From Streptomyces adustus (GTDB taxonomy: Bacteria > Actinomycetota > Actinomycetes > Streptomycetales > Streptomycetaceae): DNA of 64,000 nucleotides. A program made the translations under genes and the position numbers. Under the pieces are notes generated by a model that searched no databases, was not told the DNA's origin, and saw only the letters and a program-made list of their open reading frames with translations. The stretch lies in assembly GCF_009377175.1 (NCBI RefSeq), contig NZ_VJZD01000009.1, positions 1 through 64,000 of the forward strand. Direction: 5' to 3'. This document shows, in pieces, positions 17,788 to 26,046 of this stretch. Numbering within the stretch: position 1 is the stretch's first letter; every line of letters begins with the position of its first letter.

Positions 17788-18669
17788 TCAGGCATTGTCG
17801 CGGATGCCCGCAAAGAGGTCGTCCTCGGGGAGGGAGGTGTCCACGAGGGACTTCGCCAGCTCGTACTCCTCCGTCGGCCAGACCTCCTTCTGGAGCTCCA
17901 GCGGCACCCGGAACCAGCCGCCGTCGGGGTCGATCTGCGTGGCGTGCGCGATCAGCGCCTTGTCGCGGATCTCGAAGAAGTCGGCACACGGCACGTGCGT
18001 GGTGAGCGTGCGCTCGGTGCGCTCGAACTCGCTCCAGCGCTTGAGCCAGTCCCCGTACGGCGACTCCATGCCCCGGTCCAGCAGCGCCTGGTGCAGCGCC
18101 TCGGTGCGCGGACGGTTGAAGCCCTGGTTGTAGTACAGCTTGAGCGGGCGGTAGACCGGGCCGTACTCGCTCTCGGGGTACATCTCGGCGTCCGCCGCGC
18201 CCTCGAACGCCACCATCGAGATCTTGTGGGTCATGATGTGGTCGGGGTGCGGGTAGCCGCCGTTCTCGTCGTAGGTGGTGATCACCTGGGGACGGAACGA
18301 GCGGATCTGCTTGACCAGCTCGCCGGCCGCCTTGTCGACGTCCTCCAGGGCGAAACAGCCCTCGGGCAGCGGGGGCAGCGGGTCGCCCTCGGGCAGACCG
18401 GAGTCGACGAAGCCGAGCCACTCCTGCTTGACGCCGAGGATCTCCCGGGCCTCGTCCATCTCCTTGCGGCGCACCTCGTGGATGTTCTCCTCGATGTACT
18501 TGTCGCCCTGGAGCTTCGGGTTGAGGATGGAGCCGCGTTCCCCGCCCGTGCAGGTCACGACCAGCACGTCCACCCCCTCGGACACGTACTTCGCCATGGT
18601 GGCCGCGCCCTTGCTCGACTCGTCGTCGGGGTGCGCGTGCACGGCCATCAGTCGCAGCTGGTCAGTCAA
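17788..18669 (-). CDS. mca: Mycothiol S-conjugate amidase
   Basis: Cytosolic zinc amidase that cleaves mycothiol adducts of toxins and antibiotics, releasing the mercapturic acid for export and GlcN-Ins for recycling. 293 aa, the length of Mca rather than the related deacetylase MshB. The LmbE-fold zinc site is visible: AVHAHPDDESSKGAATMAKY (HPDD) and GGYPHPDHIMTH (HPDH). YTGGERG-like VVTCTGGERGS and the C-terminal EIRDKALIAHATQIDPDG are typical. The start is TTG 18669 (GAGGA about 12 nt upstream); no in-frame ATG is available nearby before LMAVHAHPDD. It is divergent from the DUF4307 gene. Confidence 0.95.
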   Translation of the reverse strand: MTDQLRLMAVHAHPDDESSKGAATMAKYVSEGVDVLVVTCTGGERGSILNPKLQGDKYIEENIHEVRRKEMDEAREILGVKQEWLGFVDSGLPEGDPLPPLPEGCFALEDVDKAAGELVKQIRSFRPQVITTYDENGGYPHPDHIMTHKISMVAFEGAADAEMYPESEYGPVYRPLKLYYNQGFNRPRTEALHQALLDRGMESPYGDWLKRWSEFERTERTLTTHVPCADFFEIRDKALIAHATQIDPDGGWFRVPLELQKEVWPTEEYELAKSLVDTSLPEDDLFAGIRDNA

Positions 18670-18884
18670 GACTCATTCCTCGGTGGTCGGCGCCCGCTGG
18701 GCACGGGAGCAGGTCGGTAGGTGCCGGCCCGCTGGAGAGGTCGATGTGGGGTGGCGGTCGGGCCGCGGGCGGGCGGCTTCTATAGTGACCGAATCGGGGG
18801 ACGAATAATTCCGGGGTCCCGCCCCGGAGCGCACTTTCGGAGCTTCATCCGACACCGCCCACGGGCGTTGCCGAGAGGACGATC

Positions 18885-19283
18885 ATGAGTACGGCGAGCA
18901 CGCGACTGCCCGAGGGCCGTTACGGCCGTTCCTCGGACCAGCGGGCCGACCGCACGCTCAAGGTCGTCGGGGCCGTGCTCGGCGCCGCGCTGCTGGCCCT
19001 GATCGGCTTCCTCGGCTACCACTACGTCGTCCAGAACGAGATCAGCGCCCAGGTGATCACGTTCGACGCCTCGGCCCACGCGGTGAAGGTCCACCTCGAA
19101 GTGCACAAGGACGCGGGCGCCGACGGCTACTGCACGCTGCGCTCCCAGGCCGCCGACGGCTCCGAGGTGGGCCGGGCGGACTTCCGCTTCTCCGGCTCGG
19201 CCACGCGGATCGACAGGATCGTCACCCTGCGTACGACGGCCCTCGGCACGACGGCCGAGCTCCTCGGGTGCCACACCGGCTGA
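18885..19283 (+). CDS. DUF4307 domain membrane protein
   Basis: 132 aa actinobacterial protein. A short cytosolic N-terminus (LPEGRYGRSSDQRADRTL) precedes one TM helix (VVGAVLGAALLALIGFLGYHYVV) and an extracytoplasmic beta-rich domain with two Cys (DGYCTLRSQAADGSEVG and ELLGCHTG). DUF4307 genes regularly neighbour mca in actinobacteria, which suggests but does not prove a link with mycothiol detoxification. ATG 18885 follows GAGAGGACGATC. A TATAGT -10-like box at 18781-18786 would give a 90-nt leader. Confidence 0.88.
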   Translation: MSTASTRLPEGRYGRSSDQRADRTLKVVGAVLGAALLALIGFLGYHYVVQNEISAQVITFDASAHAVKVHLEVHKDAGADGYCTLRSQAADGSEVGRADFRFSGSATRIDRIVTLRTTALGTTAELLGCHTG

Positions 19284-19518
19284 CACCGGTCTACCGGCCG
19301 TACCGGCGCCTACCGGCTGACATCGGGCCCTATCGGCTGACGAGGTGCGCATCCTCCGGAATGCGTAGCCGCTGACCTGCGCCGACAGAATTCTGGTGGC
19401 TTATGTCCTCCCCCTTCGGCCCGTGAACCGTTAGGCTCGTGGTTTCGCCCATCCGTGAGGGACCATTCTTTTGGGGAGGGCGATGCTTTGTATTCCCTGT
19501 ACCGACGAGGAGCACCCT

Positions 19519-20019
19519 GTGACCCAGACCAGCGAGAACGTCACCTGGCTGACCCAGGAGGCGTACAACAAGCTCAAGGACGAGCTTGAGTACCTTACTG
19601 GTCCCGCGCGCACGGAGATCGCCGCCAAGATCGCGGCCGCGCGCGAGGAGGGCGACCTGCGTGAGAACGGCGGGTACCACGCCGCCAAGGAGGAGCAGGG
19701 CAAGCAGGAGCTCCGTGTGCGCCAGCTGACCCAGCTCATGGAGAACGCCCAGGTGGGCGAGGCCCCGGCCTCGGCGGACGGCACGGTCGCACCCGGCATG
19801 GTCGTGACGATCGCCTTCGACGGCGACGAGGACGACACGATGACGTTCCTGCTCGCCTCGCGCGAGTACGCGAGCGCCGACATCGAGACCTACTCACCGC
19901 AGTCCCCGCTGGGTTCCGGCGTGATCGGCCACAAGGTCGGCGAGGACGCGGAGTACGAGCTGCCCAACGGCAAGAAGGCGTCGGTGCGCATCCTGAAGGC
20001 CGAGCCCTACAGCGGCTGA
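19519..20019 (+). CDS. greA: Transcription elongation factor GreA
   Basis: 166 aa RNA polymerase secondary-channel factor that stimulates cleavage of backtracked transcripts. The N-terminal coiled coil (about 1-80) has LTQEAYNKLKDELEYL and the acidic loop AAREEGDLRENGGYHAAKEEQ, whose Asp and Glu coordinate the cleavage Mg. The C-terminal FKBP-like domain includes YSPQSPLGSGVIGHKVGE. The start is GTG 19519 with GAGGAG six bases upstream; an upstream ATG (19483) in the same frame lacks such a site. A weak -10 (TAGGCT, about 19431) lies in the leader. A GC hairpin terminator separates it from the convergent ilvA. Confidence 0.96.
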   Translation: MTQTSENVTWLTQEAYNKLKDELEYLTGPARTEIAAKIAAAREEGDLRENGGYHAAKEEQGKQELRVRQLTQLMENAQVGEAPASADGTVAPGMVVTIAFDGDEDDTMTFLLASREYASADIETYSPQSPLGSGVIGHKVGEDAEYELPNGKKASVRILKAEPYSG

Positions 20020-20040
20020 GCCCTTTCATCTCGTACGAAG

Positions 20041-20067
20041 CCCCCGGCGCCCCCGAGACGCCGGGGG
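20041..20067. terminator. Bidirectional hairpin between greA and ilvA
   Basis: A 9-bp perfect stem, CCCCCGGCG (20041-20049) with CGCCGGGGG (20059-20067), and a 9-nt loop, lies 21 bp after the greA stop and 28 bp after the ilvA stop, so it serves both convergent genes. Confidence 0.8.
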
Positions 20068-20095
20068 CCTCGTCGTACGGCGAAGCGCTCCGGTC

Positions 20096-21325
20096 TCAGC
20101 CGATGACGGTGTACCCGGCCTCGCGCAGGGCCCGGCCGACCTCGGCGCAGTGCTCCGCGCCCTTCGTCTCCAGGTGCAGCTCCACCTCCGCCTCCGAGAG
20201 GCCGAGCCGCGGGTCGGTCCGTACGTGGCTGACGTCCAGGACGTTCGCGTCGGCCACCGACAGCACGCCCAGGAGCGCCGCGAGGGCGCCCGGCCGGTCC
20301 GTCAGGCGTACGGTCACCGCGAGGTAGCGGCCCTGCGCGGCCATGCCGTGCCGCAGGATCCGCTGGATCAGCAGCGGGTCGACGTTGCCGCCCGACAGCA
20401 GCGCCACCACCGGCCCCTCGAAGGCCTCCGGCTCGCTCAGCAGGGCCGCGACCGGAGACGCCCCGGCGGGTTCGACGACCAGTTTGGCCCGCTCCAGGCA
20501 GAGCAGCAGCGCGGTCGACAGGTCGTCCTCGCCGACCGTGCGGACCTCGTCCACCAGCGCGCCGACGATCCCGAAGGGCACGTCACCGGGCCGTCCCACC
20601 CTGATGCCGTCGGCCATGGTGGCCGGGTTCGCGATCGACACCGGGCGTCCGGCGGCCAGCGAGGGCGGATAGGCCGCCGCGCCCTCCGCCTGCACCCCGA
20701 CGATCCGTACGTCCGGCCGCAGCGCCTTCACCGCGACCGCGACCCCGGCCGCCAGTCCGCCGCCGCCGATCCCGACGACGATCGTGCGCACCTCGGGGCA
20801 CTGGTCCAGGATCTCCAGGCCCACCGTGCCCTGGCCCGCGATGATGTCGGGGTGGTCGAAGGGGTGGATGAACACCGCGCCCGTCGCCTCCGCGTACTCC
20901 TGGGCGGCGGCCAGCGTCTCGTCGACCACCTGCCCGTGCAGGCGCACCTCCGCCCCGTAGTGCTGGGTCGCGCTGATCTTCGGCAGCGGGGCGCCCTTGG
21001 GCATGAACACGGTGGAACGCACCCCGAGCAGCGACGACGCCAGGGCGACGCCCTGGGCGTGGTTGCCCGCGCTGGCGGCGACGACGCCGGCGGCCCGTTC
21101 CTCGGGCAGCAGCCCGGCGATCCGCACGTACGCGCCGCGCAGCTTGAACGACCCGGTCCGCTGAAGGTTCTCGCACTTGAGGTGCACCGGCGCACCGACC
21201 AGCCGCGACAGGTACCTGCTGCCCTCCATCGCGGTCGTGCGGGCCACGCCCGCGAGCATCTTCTGCGCTCCGCGCACGTCGTCCAGGGTGACCGGCGGCA
21301 AGGGGTCGGCCTTGCGGTAGTTCAT
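20096..21325 (-). CDS. ilvA: Threonine ammonia-lyase (threonine deaminase)
   Basis: PLP enzyme converting threonine to 2-oxobutyrate and ammonia, the entry to isoleucine and a propionyl-CoA precursor route. 409 aa. The fold-II PLP lysine is in GSFKLRGAYVRI, with the substrate loop SAGNHAQGVA and the phosphate-binding glycine loop GIGGGGLAAGVA. A single C-terminal ACT domain (from about residue 335, AVTVRLTDRPGALAALLGVL) marks the shorter class rather than the 500-residue E. coli IlvA with two ACT-like modules, so isoleucine feedback may differ. ATG 21325 is the only good start. It is divergent from a MarR gene. Confidence 0.95.
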   Translation of the reverse strand: MNYRKADPLPPVTLDDVRGAQKMLAGVARTTAMEGSRYLSRLVGAPVHLKCENLQRTGSFKLRGAYVRIAGLLPEERAAGVVAASAGNHAQGVALASSLLGVRSTVFMPKGAPLPKISATQHYGAEVRLHGQVVDETLAAAQEYAEATGAVFIHPFDHPDIIAGQGTVGLEILDQCPEVRTIVVGIGGGGLAAGVAVAVKALRPDVRIVGVQAEGAAAYPPSLAAGRPVSIANPATMADGIRVGRPGDVPFGIVGALVDEVRTVGEDDLSTALLLCLERAKLVVEPAGASPVAALLSEPEAFEGPVVALLSGGNVDPLLIQRILRHGMAAQGRYLAVTVRLTDRPGALAALLGVLSVADANVLDVSHVRTDPRLGLSEAEVELHLETKGAEHCAEVGRALREAGYTVIG

Positions 21326-21470
21326 GACTCAAGTCTCGCAGTTCACACACGAAGCGTTTCTTTGTGACCAACCAGCGAGACCGGTTTCCGCAGCGCCAGT
21401 ACGGCCCGCCCTTCGGCCGCGTACCCTGTCCCCCACATCCCAGCACCCTTCATGAAGTGAGTCCGCGGCC

Positions 21471-21995
21471 ATGCCCACAACACCCGAAATGTCGATGGAC
21501 ATGACGACCCTCGGTGACCCCGGCCTTCTGGACACCCTCCAGCACGAGGTGGCGGTGTTCGCCCGCCGTGCCGAACAGACCCGGCTCGGTGGCGTGGGGC
21601 AGGTGCGCAACTCCATGGACCGCGCCGCGTACCTCCTGCTCAACCGGCTGGACAACGAGGGCCCGATGGGCGTCAAGGCGCTCGCCGCGAGCATGGGCAT
21701 CGACTCCTCGACCGTCACCCGCCAGGTGGCCCCGCTGGTGGACACCGGCCTGGTCAAGCGCACCTCGCACCCGGAGGACGGGCGCGCGGTGGTGCTCCAG
21801 CTGTCCCCGCGGGGGCTGGCGCGGCTGGAGGAAGTGCGTTCGTCGAGGCGTCAGTTGATGGCCGAGCTGACGCACGACTGGGCGCCCGGGGAGCGGGAGA
21901 CGTTCTGCTCGCTCCTGACCCGTTTCAACAGCGCGCTCTCCGCCCGGATGGCACCCCAGGCGATCGCGGGCCCGAACCCGCAGCCCGCTTCCTGA
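21471..21995 (+). CDS. MarR family transcriptional regulator
   Basis: 174 aa winged-helix dimer. The core spans about 25-150: AYLLLNRLDNEGPMGVKALAASMGIDSSTVTRQVAPL is the HTH, and the wing is KRTSHPEDGRAVVLQLSPRG with the conserved Asp-Gly-Arg. The ligand is not predictable. It is divergent from ilvA across 145 bp, so regulation of ilvA or of itself is possible. Several ATGs (21471, 21489, 21495, 21501) are in frame; the first is annotated. Confidence 0.9.
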   Translation: MPTTPEMSMDMTTLGDPGLLDTLQHEVAVFARRAEQTRLGGVGQVRNSMDRAAYLLLNRLDNEGPMGVKALAASMGIDSSTVTRQVAPLVDTGLVKRTSHPEDGRAVVLQLSPRGLARLEEVRSSRRQLMAELTHDWAPGERETFCSLLTRFNSALSARMAPQAIAGPNPQPAS

Positions 21996-22073
21996 GCCGC
22001 AGCCGACGCACCGGGCCGTGGCGGTCTCCCCTGCCGGGACGCGCGGCCCGCGGTTTCCGGCCGTGCGCGCCCC

Positions 22074-22103
22074 TTGACCGAGAGGTCGCCCCGGGCCTCA
22101 TAT
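22074..22103 (+). promoter_or_regulatory. Candidate promoter of the sigma-like gene
   Basis: TTGACC (22074-22079), an 18-bp spacer and TCATAT (22098-22103) precede the 22172 gene, in the most AT-containing part of an otherwise GC-rich gap. Confidence 0.35.
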
Positions 22104-22171
22104 GAGACCGGGTCTCCCCCACCGACGGCGGGGAACCGTTTCCTCAGGGCGGCTGTCAGGCGGGAGGCACG

Positions 22172-22684
22172 GTGCGAGAACGGCATGCCTCGCAAGCTGC
22201 CCGCCAGGCCCGGGAGTTCGAGTCGTTCGTGGCCGGCGCGGGTGGACGGCTGCTGCACACCGCCACGCTGCTCACCGCGGAGGCGCCGGACGACAACCCG
22301 CGCGCGCGACGCCTGCTGACGCTTTCCCTGGCCCACACCTACGCGTCCTGGGACCGGCTGCGCGGCGAGGATCCGTACGACCGCACCCGTCGATATCTGG
22401 CCACCCGGTTCGCCCATGGTGCGTGGTACCGCTACGGCGTCCTCGGTATCGGCCGTCGCGCCCGCGTGCACCCCGCGAGCGCGCTGGCCGTCCTCACGGC
22501 GCAGGAGCGTCTGATCCTGGTCCTGCGGTTGTACGAGGGGGTCGCGGAGGAGCAGGCGGCGTCGCTGCTCGGCCTGCCCGTCGAACGCGTCCACGCGATC
22601 TGCGACCGGGCGACGGCCACCCTGCTGCACCCGCCCCGGCGCCCGGCGCCGGCGGTGGCCGAGGCGAAGGTGGCCCCGTCGTGA
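22172..22684 (+). CDS. Sigma-factor region-4-like protein
   Basis: 170 aa. Residues about 108-155 (LTAQERLILVLRLYEGVAEEQAASLLGLPVERVHAI) match the sigma-70 region 4 helix-turn-helix of ECF/SigE-type factors. The N-terminal half is not a convincing region 2, so it may be a divergent ECF sigma factor or a DNA-binding remnant. The start is GTG 22172 after GGGAGGCAC. A small membrane protein gene follows 40 bp later with its own Shine-Dalgarno; a sigma/anti-sigma relation is conceivable, but the partner has no visible anti-sigma motif. Confidence 0.72.
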   Translation: MRERHASQAARQAREFESFVAGAGGRLLHTATLLTAEAPDDNPRARRLLTLSLAHTYASWDRLRGEDPYDRTRRYLATRFAHGAWYRYGVLGIGRRARVHPASALAVLTAQERLILVLRLYEGVAEEQAASLLGLPVERVHAICDRATATLLHPPRRPAPAVAEAKVAPS

Positions 22685-22724
22685 CGGCCCCCGGGACCGT
22701 CACGCCGGGCGAGGGGAGGCACCG

Positions 22725-22973
22725 GTGAACCGGCCCGAGCGGGAGGCGGCGGCGCGGCGGATCATGGAGCGGACCCCGCCCCCGCTGCCGCCCGGCCTGC
22801 ACGCGGACGTCGTACGCCGTGGCGGTCGCATCCTGCGGCGCAGGACGCGCACGCGCCGTCTGCTGTGGCTGCTGCTGCTCGCCGGGGTGCTGGCGTTCAC
22901 GGTCTGGGCGCTGACCGCCCGGCCCTGGGTGGAGCCGCCCTCGGACCCGACTCCACCCTCGATCGGCTGGTGA
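22725..22973 (+). CDS. Small single-TM protein downstream of sigma-like gene
   Basis: 82 aa. A basic cytosolic N-terminal half (REAAARRIMERTPPPLPPGL, then RRRTRTRR) is followed by one TM (LLWLLLLAGVLAFTVWAL) and a short Pro-rich outer tail. Strong GAGGGGAGG lies 6 nt before GTG 22725. It probably shares a transcript with the sigma-like gene. No family recognised; a membrane tether or minimal regulator is speculation. Confidence 0.7.
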   Translation: MNRPEREAAARRIMERTPPPLPPGLHADVVRRGGRILRRRTRTRRLLWLLLLAGVLAFTVWALTARPWVEPPSDPTPPSIGW

Positions 22974-22988
22974 ACCGCCCGACAGGCC

Positions 22989-24149
22989 CTAGGGGCGGTC
23001 CAGGGCCTGCTGGAGGTCCTCCAGCAGGTCCTCGACGTTCTCGATGCCCACGGAGAGGCGTACGAGATCGGCGGGCACCTCCAGGGCCGAGCCCGCCGCG
23101 GAGGCGTGCGTCATGCGTCCGGGGTGCTCGATCAGCGACTCGACGCCGCCGAGGGACTCGCCCAGCGTGAACACCTTGGCCCGGTTGCAGACCTCGACCG
23201 CCGCCTCCTCGCCGCCCTCGACCTGGAAGGACACCATGCCGCCGAACGCCCTCATCTGCTTGGCGGCGACCTCGTGCCCGGCGTGCTCCGGCAGGCCCGG
23301 GTAGAGCACCCGCGTCACGCGGGGGTGCCGGGTGAGCATGTCGGTGATCTTCGTGGCGTTCTCGCTGTGCCGGTCCATGCGCACCGACAGCGTCTTGGTG
23401 CCGCGCAGCACCAGCCAGGAGTCGAAGGGCCCGGCGACCGCGCCCATCGCGTTCTGGTGGTAGGCGAGTTCCTCGCCCAGCCCGGCGTCGTTGACGATCA
23501 GCGCGCCGCCGACGACGTCCGAGTGGCCGCCCATGTACTTGGTCAGGGAGTGCACCACGACGTCCGCGCCGAGCGCCAGCGGCTGCTGGAGGTACGGCGT
23601 GGCGAAGGTGTTGTCGACGACGAGCCGGGCACCCGCGTCACGGGCGATCTGGGCGACGGCGGCGATGTCGGTGATGCCGAGCAGCGGGTTGGAGGGGGTC
23701 TCCACCCACACGGCCTTGGTCCGCGGCGTGATGGCCGCGCGTACGGCGGCGGGGTCGCTGGTGTCGGCCACCGACCACTCCACGCCCCACCGGGCGACGA
23801 CCTTCGCGAACAGCCGGAACGTGCCGCCGTACGCGTCGTTCGGGATGACCACGTGGTCGCCGGGGCTCAGCAGCGTACGCAACAGGCAGTCCTCGGCCGC
23901 CAGTCCGGACGCGAACGCGAGGCCGCGACGACCGCCCTCCAGGGCGGCGAGGTTCTCTTCGAGGGCGGTGCGGGTCGGATTGGCGCTGCGGCTGTACTCG
24001 TAGCCGCCGCGCAGTCCGCCGACGCCGTCCTGTTTGTAGGTCGAGACCTGGTAGATGGGCGGGACGACGGCGCCGGTGAGGGGGTCGGCGGTGTTGCCCG
24101 CGTGGATCGCGAGGGTCTCGAAGTGCTGACTGATGTGCCTGTCACTCAT
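22989..24149 (-). CDS. metB: Cystathionine gamma-synthase / gamma-lyase family PLP enzyme
   Basis: 386 aa Cys/Met-metabolism PLP enzyme of fold I. The gene joins O-acyl-homoserine and cysteine into cystathionine, or acts as a lyase in reverse transsulfuration; actinobacterial members are often bifunctional and sequence alone does not decide. Seen: YEYSRSANPTRTALEENLA, the cofactor-stacking region GDHVVIPNDAYGGTFRL, VETPSNPLLGITDI, and the PLP lysine in VHSLTKYMGGHSDVVGG, and the C-terminal SLGGVESLIEHPGRMTH. ATG 24149 is chosen; a -10-like TACGCT lies 8 nt upstream and no Shine-Dalgarno is evident, so it may be leaderless. Confidence 0.93.
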   Translation of the reverse strand: MSDRHISQHFETLAIHAGNTADPLTGAVVPPIYQVSTYKQDGVGGLRGGYEYSRSANPTRTALEENLAALEGGRRGLAFASGLAAEDCLLRTLLSPGDHVVIPNDAYGGTFRLFAKVVARWGVEWSVADTSDPAAVRAAITPRTKAVWVETPSNPLLGITDIAAVAQIARDAGARLVVDNTFATPYLQQPLALGADVVVHSLTKYMGGHSDVVGGALIVNDAGLGEELAYHQNAMGAVAGPFDSWLVLRGTKTLSVRMDRHSENATKITDMLTRHPRVTRVLYPGLPEHAGHEVAAKQMRAFGGMVSFQVEGGEEAAVEVCNRAKVFTLGESLGGVESLIEHPGRMTHASAAGSALEVPADLVRLSVGIENVEDLLEDLQQALDRP

Positions 24150-24289
24150 GAGCCCCGAGCGTAGTGCGCCCGGAGGGCCGGTGCCGGACGGCGGGACGGC
24201 CGGGTCGCGATGGCGGCGGCACCGGCCGTCGGAACGCCGGCCGTCGAACGGGTTGGCCAATTGTCGGCGCGGTCTGGTTCGCTTGAGCC

Positions 24290-25408
24290 ATGGAGATTCT
24301 CTGGGTCCTGATGGCGCTGGTCATGCTGGGCTTCGTACTGAGCCCCTTCCTGCTGCGCAGGCGCGGCCGGATCGAGCAGGTGGCGCCCGGACACCCGGAC
24401 GCCGCCGATCCGGCGACGTACGGATTCATGCGCGAGGAGGAGCTGGACATCCGGCTGCCCGGCCCCGACCAGGACCTCGTCGACGTCCTGGACCTGGTGC
24501 AGCGCACCCAGGACTACCGGGCGGCACAGCAACTGCTGGCCGGCACCGAGACGGAGGGCGAGCTGCGCTGGCAGCGGGTGCAGGCCTTCGCCGGGGCGGC
24601 CTCACTGGAGCTGCGGCAGCGTCCCGGCGGGGTGAGCGAGACGCCGGGCGGGCAGTGGCTGCGAGTGTGGCGGGCCGAGGCGCCCAAGGACGCGGGCGGC
24701 GCGGCCGTGCACGCCGAGTTCCTCGCGCAGCAGGCGTGGCGGACGTCGACACCCGGGACGGAGGAGTTCCGGATCATCATGGAGGAGGCGCGGGACGCCT
24801 GCGGGCAGGCGGCCCTGCTCGCCCCCGGCGACCCGGTCCCGTACATCGTCGAGCTGTCGGTGGCCCGCGGGCTGGCCTACTCCCAGGCCGAGTTCGAGCA
24901 GCTGTGGCTGAAGATCCTGGACCGCGCCCCGGCGCACATGGGCGCGCATCTGGCGGCGCTGCACCACTGGTGCGAGAAGTGGCACGGTTCGCGCGAGCTG
25001 GCGTACTCCTTCGCGGAGTCGGCGGCGGCCCGGGCCCCCCGGGGCTCGCTGCTGGCCGCCATGCCGCTCTTCGCGGTCTTCGAGCACCTGCCCGAGGTGA
25101 ACCTGGTCAACAGCTTCTACCAGAGCGAGGTCGTGACCAAGGCGATCCACGGCGCGCTGTTCGCGGTGCACGCGGCCCGCCCCGACGACCCGATGCTGGC
25201 GCACGTCCGTCACCTCCTCGTCTTCTTCCTGGTCCGCGCCGAACGCTGGTCCGAGGCGATGAACCAGCTGATACACGTCGACGGCCACGTGGGCGCCCTC
25301 CCCTGGGCCCTGTCCGCCGACCCGGCCGCCGAGTTCGCGATGTACCGGGCACTGGCGGTGGCAGGCTACGAGGCCAACGGCGGCAACCCGGCGACGCTCC
25401 CGCACTGA
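24290..25408 (+). CDS. Membrane-anchored helical-repeat protein, unknown function
   Basis: 372 aa. One N-terminal TM (ILWVLMALVMLGFVLSPFLL) followed by RRRGR puts the remaining 340 residues in the cytosol. That part is Ala/Leu/Glu-rich and reads as paired helices (VQRTQDYRAAQQLLAG, AEFEQLWLKILDRAPAHMGAH, RAERWSEAMNQLIH), similar to TPR-like solenoids. No catalytic motif is visible. Conserved in streptomycetes as far as I recall, with no assigned role. ATG 24290 has no Shine-Dalgarno; the -10-like TTCGCT ends 6 nt before it. Confidence 0.75.
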   Translation: MEILWVLMALVMLGFVLSPFLLRRRGRIEQVAPGHPDAADPATYGFMREEELDIRLPGPDQDLVDVLDLVQRTQDYRAAQQLLAGTETEGELRWQRVQAFAGAASLELRQRPGGVSETPGGQWLRVWRAEAPKDAGGAAVHAEFLAQQAWRTSTPGTEEFRIIMEEARDACGQAALLAPGDPVPYIVELSVARGLAYSQAEFEQLWLKILDRAPAHMGAHLAALHHWCEKWHGSRELAYSFAESAAARAPRGSLLAAMPLFAVFEHLPEVNLVNSFYQSEVVTKAIHGALFAVHAARPDDPMLAHVRHLLVFFLVRAERWSEAMNQLIHVDGHVGALPWALSADPAAEFAMYRALAVAGYEANGGNPATLPH

Positions 25409-25412
25409 TCCG

Positions 25413-26027
25413 TCACTGGTGCTCCTTCGCGCTCCTCGGCCTCTCCGCCGTCTGCGCCCCCGCCCGCTCGATCAGCAGCCTGCGCCGTCGGAAGGTGAGG
25501 AAGAGCGCCCCGGCCAGGAAGAACGGGGAAAGGACCAGTGACACCAGCATCGGCAGGGTCACGGTCGGTGGACTCTTCACCCAGGCCGTCGTGAGCACCC
25601 GGGTGGGGTCGTGCGGGTCGTAGGTCACCGATACGACCCGTCCGGTCACCAGGCCGCCGGGGCGCCTGCCGCCCCAGTCGCTGAGCGTCGTGTCGACCTC
25701 GCCCCGGGGGCCCCTGAACCGGATCTCGGTGTTGCCGGGGCTGCCGAAGTGGTCCTTCGGTGCGGACGTGACCTCCGCCCACGTGGCGACACCGCGCGAA
25801 CGCAGGTCGCCGACGAGCGAGCGCGAGGGGACGAGGAAGAGGAGAAAGATCCCTAGAGCCACGAGGCACAGAGCGAACAGCGTCAGAATCAGCCGCCGCT
25901 GCGGCACCGGCTGCCGCAGCCGGGCGATCTTGCCGCGTGACGCGTCCAGACGAGCTTTCTGTTCGGCGGCCTTCGGGGGCAGGGTCCAGTCGCTCCGCGA
26001 CCGGTTCACCCTTTTCTTCTTCACCAT
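25413..26027 (-). CDS. DUF3592-like two-TM membrane protein
   Basis: 204 aa. A basic N-terminus (MVKKKRVNRSRSDW) precedes TM1 (LILTLFALCLVALGIFLLFLV), then a small beta domain with the DUF3592 pattern (ATWAEVTSAPKD, IRFRGPRG, VVSVTYDPHDPTRVL), then TM2 (LPMLVSLVLSPFFLAGALFL) and a basic tail. It is the last gene of a three-gene cassette, 19 bp after the large protein. The domain is common near polymorphic-toxin and type VII loci but has no defined activity. ATG 26027 is chosen because sequence before it is unlike the family. Confidence 0.72.
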   Translation of the reverse strand: MVKKKRVNRSRSDWTLPPKAAEQKARLDASRGKIARLRQPVPQRRLILTLFALCLVALGIFLLFLVPSRSLVGDLRSRGVATWAEVTSAPKDHFGSPGNTEIRFRGPRGEVDTTLSDWGGRRPGGLVTGRVVSVTYDPHDPTRVLTTAWVKSPPTVTLPMLVSLVLSPFFLAGALFLTFRRRRLLIERAGAQTAERPRSAKEHQ

Positions 26028-26046
26028 GAAATCCGGTTTCCGTGAG

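Noticed and set aside
24150-24289. SAM or other riboswitch upstream of metB
   Set aside because: The upstream gap is short, no conserved riboswitch core is visible, and metB looks leaderless.
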